NCBI RefSeq assembly: GCF_900119155.1
Contig: NZ_FPIR01000012.1
Location: forward strand, 62,001-126,000
DNA: 64,000 bases
Reading direction: 5' to 3'
Source of the DNA: Ruminococcus sp. YE71
GTDB lineage: Bacteria; Bacillota; Clostridia; Oscillospirales; Ruminococcaceae
The notes beneath the pieces are model-generated. The model was not told where the DNA came from. It worked only from the letters and a program-made list of their open reading frames with translations, and made no database searches. The translations under genes and the position numbers were made by a program. Of this stretch, positions 18,101-25,387 are shown piece after piece. Positions within the stretch are counted from its first letter, which is position 1. Each line of letters starts with the position of its first letter.

Positions 18101-18580
18101 TTCGAGCACCGCCGCCGAATCACGCAGCCGCAGCGACGCCGAGCCGCCCGTTTCCGCAGCCGCCCTCAGTGCCGCCGCGTCCGCGCCCGAGCGTGTTAGC
18201 TGCTCCGACAGCTTTATGCAGTCGCTTACGAACTTCGGCCTCATCAGCGACCGCGCAAAAACGCTCATCCCGCTGCTGTCGGCTCTCAGCTTCGACTGCG
18301 CACGGTACATGGCGATGAGCTTCGAGTTGCTGTTTGCGGGCGCAAGTCCGCTGCTGCCGTACTCTCTGCCTATCTTCTCGCCGAGAGCAGTGATGCCTGC
18401 GGTCTCGATGCTGTTGAAGCTCTTCGCTCCGAGCAGGTCGTACAGCTGCCTGTCTGCCTCGAATGAGAACTGGTCGGGCACGATGACGATGACGTCCCCG
18501 CCGCCGACAGCTTCACGTATCCTATCGAAAAGCAACTCATCGCGCCTGCTGTGAGCGCGTCCTGTGATTATCTCGGGCAT
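15167..18580 (-). CDS. addB: AddAB helicase-nuclease, nuclease subunit AddB
   Basis: A 1137-residue AddB-type protein. With AddA it would process double-strand breaks up to a recombination hotspot. The C-terminal nuclease domain shows IIDYKTGAQ and the downstream GLDLQMLIYL helix of the RecB nuclease family. Cysteines for the AddB iron-sulfur staple are visible: one in KCPFSYF, and a C-x2-C-x5-C triplet in CTYCDYRAVC near the end. The N terminus (ITGRAHSRRDE) lacks a proper Walker A GK[ST], so this subunit is unlikely to hydrolyse ATP at that site. No addA lies next to it. AGGAGGAAAT-type RBS sits before ATG 18580. A family-1 element in the same orientation lies on each side. Confidence 0.9.
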   Translation of the reverse strand: MPEIITGRAHSRRDELLFDRIREAVGGGDVIVIVPDQFSFEADRQLYDLLGAKSFNSIETAGITALGEKIGREYGSSGLAPANSNSKLIAMYRAQSKLRADSSGMSVFARSLMRPKFVSDCIKLSEQLTRSGADAAALRAAAETGGSASLRLRDSAAVLEAYRQELAEMELRDSVSETAYAAELVRENNLFGGKQVFFYAFASFSRDELELVRSIIRNAASVTFSLLYDEVKDSADPFRDTMRTIENIRRISQECNRDVTLTPVGDVAQTEPLRHINCGYFGYGTPKAAHEGLVTVAAASDIYEECDYICAKITELVRDEKLGLDYSDIAVFCGSLEEDARILSSACSKYDIPCFVDMPKTALRSIPGRYLMSILDACSGRTYRTEKVLRLIKSPLSMFLYYDALDIEEYCITWGIEGDMWKNSFERGDGGYFKKRIDETRERVIAPLEKFRKAVKNTTADGICKALYELLDELEMSKQIYSRLQRVPEGSSTDLETVRTFKQVWTGMTEAIKSIYRDMSGQKMTLTEFTELITLMLDSIKLANPPQVTNCLRVGSADHSVMSDVKVLFIMHANEGVFPPEVKSEGLLGEKDLGILEKQGITLEMSPNVQIDKIRLGLYSAVTLPSERLFVTYSDFDRKGDAALPSSLTHTLKDIFEELETLRICDLPLMFFCTSYKTAFSTYLEHCRDKTAESASIREALMKDPIYRDRLAAVEEAAKAPDDKLGKKTAAELFCPDKDLRLSATKINTYYKCPFSYFCKYGLRMSLPEKVDVDKRYIGSIAHKCLEIVMSREENGRRVYDTDFITRTDDELLAIISECTDRFIDEEMGGDFGKTKGFGLSVAAIKRSIKNMAVNFREELKSSGFLPAAFEFSLADGSGEPMISLPVDEDTIMKLVGCIDRVDLFQTEEAAWIRIIDYKTGAQKFKLSEVYHGLDLQMLIYLLAVTTGCSDIGRGEKLPAGIMYSHVKSVAPSLTPDKTDPIKDSPESLNELLRETRAKTYKPDGIMVGGEVLKAMNTDSGGVYTIFKLSAKDGNPTKTSVQPVPVEKLIAMEEFALEKAAEMATHLKNGDIKADPIRTFTDNDGDPEKGQLPCTYCDYRAVCRSADPLEPRTAWLRDGDKLDELLNKRVGEKLKKQ

Positions 18581-18591
18581 GGTATTTCCTC

Positions 18592-18620
18592 CAAAAACAT
18601 CGCCGCCACAAGTGACGGCG
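18592..18620 (-). terminator. terminator-like hairpin in the addB leader
   Basis: On the minus strand a 9-bp stem CGCCGTCAC/GTGGCGGCG (one wobble) with a 2-base loop is followed by ATGTTTTT and then directly by the addB ribosome binding site. It may attenuate addB transcription or end read-through from upstream. Confidence 0.5.
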
Positions 18621-18661
18621 CAAAAGTCGTATTATCGCTGAGTGGGTGGTTAACGCTTGGT

Positions 18662-18903
18662 GTGTGCAGGACTTACCGGGGGAAACCTTTCTGAAGAAAG
18701 GTTCTCCCCCGGACCCCCTTCCAAAGACTTTTAATATTTTTTTGGCAAGGGGTATCGTTCTTCCAAAAAAAGTACAAATTTGGAAGTTCGCAGTTCTTTT
18801 CTAAAAAAGTATACCCCTTGCCAAAAAACATCAGAAGTTTTAGGAAAGGGGTTTGGGGAAGAACCCTTTTTCAAAAGGGTTTTCCCCAATAATTTCTGCA
18901 CTC
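18662..18903. mobile_element. family-1 inverted-repeat element, copy 2 (242 bp, MITE-like)
   Basis: The most compact copy. Terminal inverted repeats are GTGTGCAG (18662-18669) and CTGCACTC (18896-18903). Inside are a left hairpin (GGGGGAAACC...GGTTCTCCCCC), the pair TTGGCAAGGGGTAT/ATACCCCTTGCCAA, a small TTCCAAA/TTTGGAA core, and a right hairpin around CCCTTTTTCAAAAGGG. Almost the whole element is self-complementary. It contains no ORF. Same orientation as copy 1 on the other side of addB. Confidence 0.75.
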
Positions 18904-18938
18904 ATTAAGCGGTAAACCACCCGCTCGGCGGTATACGG

Positions 18939-19550
18939 TTATTCTAACGGTTCAAAGTCTGATGCGGGGTGTTTGCAGAGCGGGCAGATGAAATCTTCGG
19001 GCAGGGTGTCGCCCTCATAGATGTAGCCGCATATCTTGCAGACGAAGCCTTTTTTCTTTGCTGCCTGGGGTTTCGGCTTGACGTTCGCGTGGTAGTATGC
19101 GTAGGTCATCGACGGTTTATTGTTAAGCACGGACGCATCTGTCAGCTCGCAGATGTACAGACCGTGGCTGCCCATATCGATATAGTCTGTCACTTTGAGC
19201 GAGATGAACGCATTGATGAACTTTGTGAGTAATGCTGCGCCGTTGCCCGTGTGGAAGACCTGTTCGCCCTCAAACTTGTTCACGTCTCTGCCGCTCTGGA
19301 AGCCGAACTGTTTGAACAGGTCAAACGGCGCGTCCTCTGTGAGGCAGTTGACGTTCATGAAGCCTGTCTTTTTAACGATATCGTGTGTGTAATTCGCCTT
19401 GTTTATCGCGACTGCGAGCCTGTCTGGGGACGACGCCACCTGCGAAACGGTGTTGCATATCATGCCGTTGTCGCGGCTGCCGTCGTTTGAGGTGATGACG
19501 TAAAGTCCGTAGCCTAACTTGAACAAAGCGGTGGGGTCATACTGTGACAT
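18939..19550 (-). CDS. hrb: high-molecular-weight rubredoxin (flavin reductase plus rubredoxin domain)
   Basis: A 203-residue fusion: an FMN-binding flavin-reductase-like domain (about 1-150, SQVASSPDRLAVAINKANYT) joined to a C-terminal rubredoxin with the iron ligands CKIC and CPLC (about residues 167-197). In Moorella thermoacetica the equivalent protein Hrb passes electrons from NAD(P)H to the flavodiiron protein FprA, reducing oxygen or nitric oxide. Here it lies 72 bases downstream of an FprA gene on the same strand, which supports the same pairing. AGGAGGG precedes the ATG. Confidence 0.9.
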   Translation of the reverse strand: MSQYDPTALFKLGYGLYVITSNDGSRDNGMICNTVSQVASSPDRLAVAINKANYTHDIVKKTGFMNVNCLTEDAPFDLFKQFGFQSGRDVNKFEGEQVFHTGNGAALLTKFINAFISLKVTDYIDMGSHGLYICELTDASVLNNKPSMTYAYYHANVKPKPQAAKKKGFVCKICGYIYEGDTLPEDFICPLCKHPASDFEPLE

Positions 19551-19622
19551 AATCCTGCCCTCCTTTTCGGGGGATAAATCGATGTTCGCACCATCGGACG
19601 GAAGCTGCTGACAGCGTTCCTT

Positions 19623-20777
19623 CTAATTGGTCAGCTCCTCCGCCAGTGCTTCTATCTGCGCTTCGGAAGCCGCGTCGAGCGCGGAATTCACGGTGACGGT
19701 AGTCTCGGTGAAGGTGATGTTCTTGCTCTTCTCGAACTTCGCCTTGATAATCTTTGCCGCCATAGGCGCCCATGTGCCGTTCTCGATGATGCCGATGGTG
19801 CGGTTCTGATAGCCGCGCTCGGTCAGGTCGTTGATGAACTCGCGCATGAACGGGAAAATATCTGCGTTGTAGGTGGTGGTAGCGAGTACCAGCTTGCCGT
19901 ATCTGAAAGCGTCCTCGACCGACTCAGCCATATCCTCTCTTGCGAGGTCGGCGATAGCGACCTTCGGGCAGCCCTTTTCTTCGAGCTTTTCTTTCAGCAG
20001 TTCGGCAGCCTTCTTGGTGTTGCCGTAAACGGAAGTGTAGGCGATGAACAGACCCTCGCTCTCAACTCCGTAGCCCGACCAGGTGTTGTACAGATTCAGA
20101 TAATAGTCCAGATTTTCAGACAGTACAGGACCGTGCAGAGGGCAGATGGTCTGAATGTCGAGAGCCGCCGCCTTCTTGAGCAGAGCCTGTACCTGAGCGC
20201 CGTACTTGCCAACGATGCCGAAGTAGTAGCGTCTTGCCTCGCAAGCCCAGTCCTCCTCAACGTCCAGAGCGCCGAACTTTCCGAAGGCGTCTGCCGAGAA
20301 GAACACCTTTGCGGTGCTGTCGTAGGTCATCATGACCTCGGGCCAGTGTACCATGGGCGCGAACACGAATTTAAGCTCGTGACTGCCGAGCGAAAGAGTC
20401 TCGCCGTCCTTAACGACCACCTGTCTGTCTGCAAAATCGGTGCCGAAGAATCTCTTCATCATCGTGAAGGTCTTTGCGTTGCCGACGATCTTTGCGTCGG
20501 GGAATTCCTCGGCGAATCTGCCGATGTTCGCGCTGTGGTCGGGCTCCATATGCTGAACGATGAGAAAATCGGGTGCGGAACCGCCGAGCACCGCCTTGAT
20601 GTTCGCGATCCATTCGTCACCGAAGTTCCTGTCCACCGAGTCCATGACCGCGGTCTTTTCGTCCTTTATCACATATGAATTGTATGCCATGCCGTTGGGA
20701 ACGTCGTACAGACCCTCGAAAAGGTCGAGCTGGTGGTCGTTCACGCCGACATAAAAAATATCGTCTCTTATTACCAT
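19623..20777 (-). CDS. fprA: A-type flavoprotein FprA (flavodiiron oxygen/NO reductase)
   Basis: A 384-residue flavodiiron protein. The N-terminal metallo-beta-lactamase-like domain carries the diiron ligands His76, Glu78, Asp80 and His81 (QHMEPDHS), with further ligands expected in MVHWPEV, FSADAFG and CPLHGPV. The C-terminal flavodoxin domain begins at about residue 250 (IAYTSVYGNTKKAAE) and binds FMN. It reduces O2 to water, or NO to N2O, protecting an anaerobe. ATG 20777 was chosen, eight codons inside the longest frame, because GGAGGT lies just before it. It is probably co-transcribed with hrb, its likely electron donor. Confidence 0.94.
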   Translation of the reverse strand: MVIRDDIFYVGVNDHQLDLFEGLYDVPNGMAYNSYVIKDEKTAVMDSVDRNFGDEWIANIKAVLGGSAPDFLIVQHMEPDHSANIGRFAEEFPDAKIVGNAKTFTMMKRFFGTDFADRQVVVKDGETLSLGSHELKFVFAPMVHWPEVMMTYDSTAKVFFSADAFGKFGALDVEEDWACEARRYYFGIVGKYGAQVQALLKKAAALDIQTICPLHGPVLSENLDYYLNLYNTWSGYGVESEGLFIAYTSVYGNTKKAAELLKEKLEEKGCPKVAIADLAREDMAESVEDAFRYGKLVLATTTYNADIFPFMREFINDLTERGYQNRTIGIIENGTWAPMAAKIIKAKFEKSKNITFTETTVTVNSALDAASEAQIEALAEELTN

Positions 20778-20814
20778 GATCTTATACCTCCAATTATACA
20801 AATTCGATAATAAT

Positions 20815-20843
20815 ATTATAACACAAACTTAGTCATTTTGCAA
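20815..20843 (-). promoter_or_regulatory. promoter of fprA-hrb
   Basis: On the minus strand TTGCAA (20838-20843), 17-bp spacer, TATAAT (20815-20820). The -10 is embedded in an AT palindrome (ATAATATTAT) that loosely resembles a PerR box. Confidence 0.82.
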
Positions 20844-21002
20844 TAGGTGCGGCTTAATATAGATACTTTTCACCATATATCCTAACCGTGATTTGTGAAT
20901 ATTCGACAACACAACAGAGCCGTGTGTTTCATTAATTGCCCCAAAATATCTCTGCCGAAAAGCAAAATAGTTATAAAAGATGTTAATTTTCATGGATAAC
21001 TC

Positions 21003-21031
21003 TTGTAATTTCACTGATGATGATATATAAT
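21003..21031 (+). promoter_or_regulatory. promoter of murD
   Basis: TTGTAA (21003-21008), 17-bp spacer, TATAAT (21026-21031), 72 bases upstream of the murD start. Confidence 0.82.
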
Positions 21032-21102
21032 AGAAAAGAGTATCATTAAAATGGGAAAGTTATGTAAACAATACGAACAATGAACACAAAAGGAGAGTAA
21101 TC

Positions 21103-22494
21103 ATGACAAAGGCACAGAGATTTTTCAATTCCATCAAGGATAAGCGCGTGGGCTTCATCGGAACGGGCGTTTCCCACACCGCGCTCATAAGAGTTTTTCT
21201 CACAAAAGGCATCAAAGTAGTCATCATGGATAAGAAGGACGAGGATCATTTTCCCGAGGATCTGTATTACGAATTCTCTGCCAAGGGCGTTGAGTTCGCA
21301 CTCGGCGAGAATTACCTCGACGAGGTGTTCAACTGCGACATCGTGTTCCGCACCCCGGGTATGTACTTCAACAATGCCGTGCTGACAAAGGCACGCGAGG
21401 CAGGCGTTGTCGTTACTTCCGAGATGGAAGTGTTCTTCGACCTCTGCCCCTGCAAGATATATGCGGTGACGGGTTCCGACGGCAAGACCACCTCCACCAC
21501 CCTCATCAGCGAGTTCCTCAAGGCTGAGGGCAGACGCGTTCACCTCGGCGGCAACATCGGCAAGGCACTCCTGCCTATCGTCGAGACCATGAGCGAATCT
21601 GACGTTGCGGTAGTCGAGCTTTCCAGCTTCCAGCTGATCTCGATGCGCAAGTCCCCCGACGTTGCGGTCATTACCAATATCTCCCCCAACCACCTCGACG
21701 TTCACGGCACTATGGAAGAGTACATCGACTCCAAGTGCAACCTCATCCGTCACCAGAACGCTTTCTCCAAGACGGTGCTGAACGCCGACAACGAGGAGAC
21801 CATGAAGCTCGCTCCGCTGGTGCGCGGCACTCTCGTGAAGTTCTCACTCTCGGGCAACACACAGCGCGGCGCGTTCCTGCGTGAGGACGGTATGCTCTGC
21901 TATACCGACAAGGGCGTTGTGACAGAGATAGTCCACAAGGACGACATCCGCATCCCGGGCATCCACAACGTTGACAACTACCTGACCGCTATCTCGGCGG
22001 TATGGGGCGAGGTCTCCATCGAGAGCATCGTGAACACCGCGATCAACTTCGGCGGCGTTGAGCACCGCATCGAGTTCGTGAGAGAGCTTGACGGCGTGAA
22101 GTGGTTCAACGACTCCATCGCCACCAGCCCCACAAGAGTCATGGCAGGTCTCAACTCCTTCGATCAGAAGATCATCGTCATCGCGGGCGGATACGACAAG
22201 AAGATCCCCTACGAGCCGATGGCTGACCTTGTGAACGAAAAGGTAAAGCTTCTGATACTGCTCGGAGCTACAGGTCCGAAGATAGAAGCCGCAGTCAAGG
22301 GTTCATCCCTCTATCCCGACAGCGGACTCAAGATAATCAACGTCAAGACCCTTGAGGAAGCGGTATATCAGGCTTACCGCTTCGCGACTGCGGGCGACAT
22401 AGTTTCGCTCTCTCCTGCGAGTGCGAGCTTTGATCTTTACAATAACTTCGAGGAGCGCGGCAAGCACTTCAAGCGTCTTGTCAGCGAGCTTTGA
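21103..22494 (+). CDS. murD: UDP-N-acetylmuramoyl-L-alanine--D-glutamate ligase
   Basis: A 463-residue Mur ligase that adds D-Glu to UDP-MurNAc-L-Ala in the cytoplasm. The ATP-binding loop is GSDGKTT (residues 124-130), with Asp where many homologues have Asn. The Mur signature continues with VELSSFQL and ISPNHLDVHGTMEEY. FNDSIATSPT and GGYDKKIPY mark the C-terminal domain. AAAGGAGAG precedes the ATG. It stands at the head of a co-directional run (two M42 peptidases, GNAT, LRR, methionine-gamma-lyase-like) with short gaps or overlaps after it. Confidence 0.94.
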   Translation: MTKAQRFFNSIKDKRVGFIGTGVSHTALIRVFLTKGIKVVIMDKKDEDHFPEDLYYEFSAKGVEFALGENYLDEVFNCDIVFRTPGMYFNNAVLTKAREAGVVVTSEMEVFFDLCPCKIYAVTGSDGKTTSTTLISEFLKAEGRRVHLGGNIGKALLPIVETMSESDVAVVELSSFQLISMRKSPDVAVITNISPNHLDVHGTMEEYIDSKCNLIRHQNAFSKTVLNADNEETMKLAPLVRGTLVKFSLSGNTQRGAFLREDGMLCYTDKGVVTEIVHKDDIRIPGIHNVDNYLTAISAVWGEVSIESIVNTAINFGGVEHRIEFVRELDGVKWFNDSIATSPTRVMAGLNSFDQKIIVIAGGYDKKIPYEPMADLVNEKVKLLILLGATGPKIEAAVKGSSLYPDSGLKIINVKTLEEAVYQAYRFATAGDIVSLSPASASFDLYNNFEERGKHFKRLVSEL

Positions 22495-22521
22495 TAGGAT
22501 AAAGGACGGTCACATATAAAA

Positions 22522-23547
22522 ATGGAAGAAAAAATGACATGGGCTGAGGTGCTTTACGAGCTGACAACAGCTGACGGAGTTTCGGGCGAGGAAAAGAATA
22601 TCGCCTGCACCTGCGCGGCTTTGCTTGAAGCCTACGGCAAGCCCTCGATAGATATAAACGGCAACGTGCTTTGTGAGATAGGCGAACATGACAGCAGCAA
22701 AAAGACTGTTCTGCTCAACGCGCATATCGACGAGATAGGCATGATAGTTTCATACATCACCGACGACGGTTTCCTGAAGGTCTCAAAGTGCGGCGGCATC
22801 GACGACAGAGTCCTGCCTGCTTCACAAGTGACGATATACGGCAGGGAAAAACTGTACGGCGTGGTGACAAGCGTTCCGCCCCATCTCCAGAGTGAGCACG
22901 ACAAGGTCGCACCTGTCGATGAACTTTACATCGACACTGGTCTTTCGGGCGAGAGGGCGAAGGAGCTCATCTCCCTCGGCGACAGGGTGCTTATCGAGAA
23001 CGAGCCTGCCGAAATGGGCGAACTCGTGACCTCGAAGGCTCTTGACGACCGCATCTGCGTGCTTGCGGTGCTGATGGCACTCGATAAGCTCGCGGAAAAG
23101 CAGTCGGCTTACAATATCAAGGTGCTGTTCTCCGTGGGCGAGGAAGTCGGCGGAAACGGCGCAAAGACAGGCACATTCACTTCCGACGCAGATCTTGCGC
23201 TGGTGCTGGACGTCAGCTTCGGCAAGGTTCACGGCGAGAGCGAGGAAGAGGTCGGCGAGATAGGCAAGGGCGCGATGATAGGTATCGCTCCCACCCTTTC
23301 GAGAAGGCTCTCCGACTGCCTTACCGACACCGCCGAAGCCGAGGGTCTGCCCTATCAGATAGAAGTGATGGGCGGCAGAACAGGCACGGACGCGGATTCC
23401 ATAACCATATCGAAGGGCGGCATACCTTCCTGCACCGTGTCGATACCGATAAAATTCATGCACACCCCCGTCGAGGCTGTGAAGCTCTCGGACGTTGAGG
23501 ATACAGCCGCGCTGGTGGCGGCATTCTGTGAAAGGGGGGCTTTCTGA
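22522..23547 (+). CDS. M42 family metallo-aminopeptidase, first copy
   Basis: A 341-residue cytoplasmic peptidase of the glutamyl-aminopeptidase/tetrahedral aminopeptidase/cellulase-M group. Zinc-binding residues are visible in LNAHIDEIG (His68, Asp70), KALDDR, SVGEEVGG (catalytic Glu pair) and LVLDVS, with the last His in KFMHTP. These enzymes form large dodecamers that trim peptides from the N terminus. The stop codon overlaps the start of a second M42 gene (TGATG), so the two are translationally coupled and could form a mixed assembly. Confidence 0.9.
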   Translation: MEEKMTWAEVLYELTTADGVSGEEKNIACTCAALLEAYGKPSIDINGNVLCEIGEHDSSKKTVLLNAHIDEIGMIVSYITDDGFLKVSKCGGIDDRVLPASQVTIYGREKLYGVVTSVPPHLQSEHDKVAPVDELYIDTGLSGERAKELISLGDRVLIENEPAEMGELVTSKALDDRICVLAVLMALDKLAEKQSAYNIKVLFSVGEEVGGNGAKTGTFTSDADLALVLDVSFGKVHGESEEEVGEIGKGAMIGIAPTLSRRLSDCLTDTAEAEGLPYQIEVMGGRTGTDADSITISKGGIPSCTVSIPIKFMHTPVEAVKLSDVEDTAALVAAFCERGAF

Positions 23548-24572
23548 TGGAGCTTATCAAAAGGCTCGAAGAGCTGTGCGTGCTGGACGGCATCTCGGGA
23601 GACGAGGGAAAAGTCCGCGACTATATCATTGAGGCTATTAAGGGCAAGTGCGAGTACAGCGTTGACCCTCTCGGAAGCATCATCGCATTCAAAAAGGGCA
23701 GACAGACCCCGAAGCACAAGCTGCTTTTCTCGGCGCATATGGATGAGGTAGGTCTGATAGTGACCCACATCTGCTCGGACGGCTCACTGAAATTTGCCGA
23801 AGTGGGCGGAGTTGACCCCCGTGTGCTCTTCGGAAAGCGCGTCTACGTGGGAGAGAAGAAGACGCTGGGCGTTATCGCGGGCATCGCGGTACACAACCTC
23901 ACCAAGGAACAGCGCAGCAAGGCTGCCGACCACAGCGACCTCTGCATCGACATCGGCGTGACATCACGCGAGGAAGCGATGAAGCTGGTGAGACCCGGCG
24001 ACAGCGTCGTGTTCGATTCGTCGTTCCTGCGCTTCGGCGAGGGACGCGTGAAGTCCAAAGCCATCGACGACAGGGCAGGCTGTGCCATGATGATCGAGAT
24101 GATAAACTCCGACCTTGAGTACGATACCTGTTTCACCTTCGTGGTGCAGGAAGAGGTCGGACTGCGCGGTGCGACTGCCGCGGCTTACACCGTTGCCCCC
24201 GACTTTGCGATAGTGCTCGAATCCACTACCGCCGCAGACATACCATCCTCATCTGGAGAGAAGCGGGTCTGCGAGGTCGGAAAGGGTCCCGTTGTCTCCT
24301 ACATGGACAGACACACCATCTATGACAGAGAGCTTTACCGTCTCGCGTTCGAGACTGCCGATTCTCTCGGCATACCCTGCCAGACCAAGACTGTGGTCGC
24401 AGGCGGCAACGACGCGGGCGCGATACATAAGTCGCGCGGCGGAGTCCGCACGTCGGCAGTTTCTCTGCCTTGCAGATACTTACATTCGCCCTCCTGCGTT
24501 ATCGCGGAAGAGGACATGACTAACGCATACAAGCTGGTCACAGAGCTGGCGGAACGGATACAAAAGCTATGA
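23547..24572 (+). CDS. M42 family metallo-aminopeptidase, second copy
   Basis: A 341-residue paralogue of the preceding gene, of identical length. Metal ligands lie in SAHMDEVG (His64, Asp66), KAIDDRAG, VQEEVGLRG, IVLEST and RYLHSP. The two copies differ clearly in sequence, suggesting different substrate preference. The start overlaps the upstream stop and the end overlaps the next gene by ATGA, so three genes in a row are coupled. Confidence 0.9.
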   Translation: MELIKRLEELCVLDGISGDEGKVRDYIIEAIKGKCEYSVDPLGSIIAFKKGRQTPKHKLLFSAHMDEVGLIVTHICSDGSLKFAEVGGVDPRVLFGKRVYVGEKKTLGVIAGIAVHNLTKEQRSKAADHSDLCIDIGVTSREEAMKLVRPGDSVVFDSSFLRFGEGRVKSKAIDDRAGCAMMIEMINSDLEYDTCFTFVVQEEVGLRGATAAAYTVAPDFAIVLESTTAADIPSSSGEKRVCEVGKGPVVSYMDRHTIYDRELYRLAFETADSLGIPCQTKTVVAGGNDAGAIHKSRGGVRTSAVSLPCRYLHSPSCVIAEEDMTNAYKLVTELAERIQKL

Positions 24573-25369
24573 TATATCAGTTAACGGAAGCCGACAGCTC
24601 GCTTTTCGACAGGCTCAAAGCCACCCACTACGGGCGGCGCATAAAATCGCATTTTCTGGCATACGGTATAAATTATGATTTCTCGCGCATATTCGTGATA
24701 AGCAGGGATGATGAGCCTGTTGGTCTGCTGTCGGTGTTCAATGCTTCGACCGTCATCTGCGATATGATGGAAGTCACATTCACCGATGCGGAGCTCGAAG
24801 ATATCTCCATCTTCATCCACATGACAAAGCCCTGCTCGGTGGAGATAGACCCCGTCTATTCCGAAAGGCTCAGACCTTTGCTGGCAGACCTCTACTCGCC
24901 CGATGACCGCACACAGTTCGCATTCTGCTCGAAAGGAACTCTGCCCGATCTTGACATCGACGAGTGCCCGAGCCTTGACGCGGTGTTCGACATCCTGCGC
25001 GTGTCCTTCCCGACGCTTGCGCAGGCTTACGACCTGTGGATAACCGACACGTCCCACAGGGTGCGCCACGGTCTTTCCCAGTCGTTCCTGATGAAAGAGG
25101 AGACGGGAACGGGCTGTTCGACAGCGACGATACAGTATATAATCGACCGCAAGGCGCTCATCGGTCACGTCGCGACCCTGCCCGAATACAGAGGACGCTT
25201 CTACGCCCGCCGCCTGCTTTACTGGATAGGCGAGCGCCTGACGAACGACGGTTTTGAGGTGCGCCTGTTCGCGCGTCCGCACCGTGTCAGCTACTACGAG
25301 GAGATAGGCTTCAAGGCGATAGCCCACGACCGCGTGTTCGAGCTGAAAGAGGAATACAGAGAACATTAA
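24569..25369 (+). CDS. GNAT-family N-acetyltransferase
   Basis: A 266-residue protein with a poorly conserved N-terminal half and a recognisable GNAT core at the C terminus. IGHVATLPEYRGRFYARRLLYWI is the acetyl-CoA-binding region with the R/Q-x-x-G-x-G/A-type loop in degenerate form (YRGRFYA), and YYEEIGFKAI is the usual terminal motif. The acceptor is unknown. It overlaps the upstream M42 gene by four bases, so a role linked to amino acids or peptides is possible but unproven. Confidence 0.75.
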   Translation: MIYQLTEADSSLFDRLKATHYGRRIKSHFLAYGINYDFSRIFVISRDDEPVGLLSVFNASTVICDMMEVTFTDAELEDISIFIHMTKPCSVEIDPVYSERLRPLLADLYSPDDRTQFAFCSKGTLPDLDIDECPSLDAVFDILRVSFPTLAQAYDLWITDTSHRVRHGLSQSFLMKEETGTGCSTATIQYIIDRKALIGHVATLPEYRGRFYARRLLYWIGERLTNDGFEVRLFARPHRVSYYEEIGFKAIAHDRVFELKEEYREH

Positions 25370-25387
25370 AAAGACGGAGATGACCTG

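Larger units (their letters stand above)
20778..21102. other. divergent intergenic region fprA/murD
   Basis: This 325-bp region holds the two divergent promoters listed separately. Between them (about 20845-21000) the sequence is AT-rich with no ORF and no clear hairpin. Confidence 0.6.

Noticed and set aside
22060-22494. A promoter between murD and the first M42 peptidase
   Set aside because: The 27-bp gap has no -10 box; co-transcription is the simpler reading.
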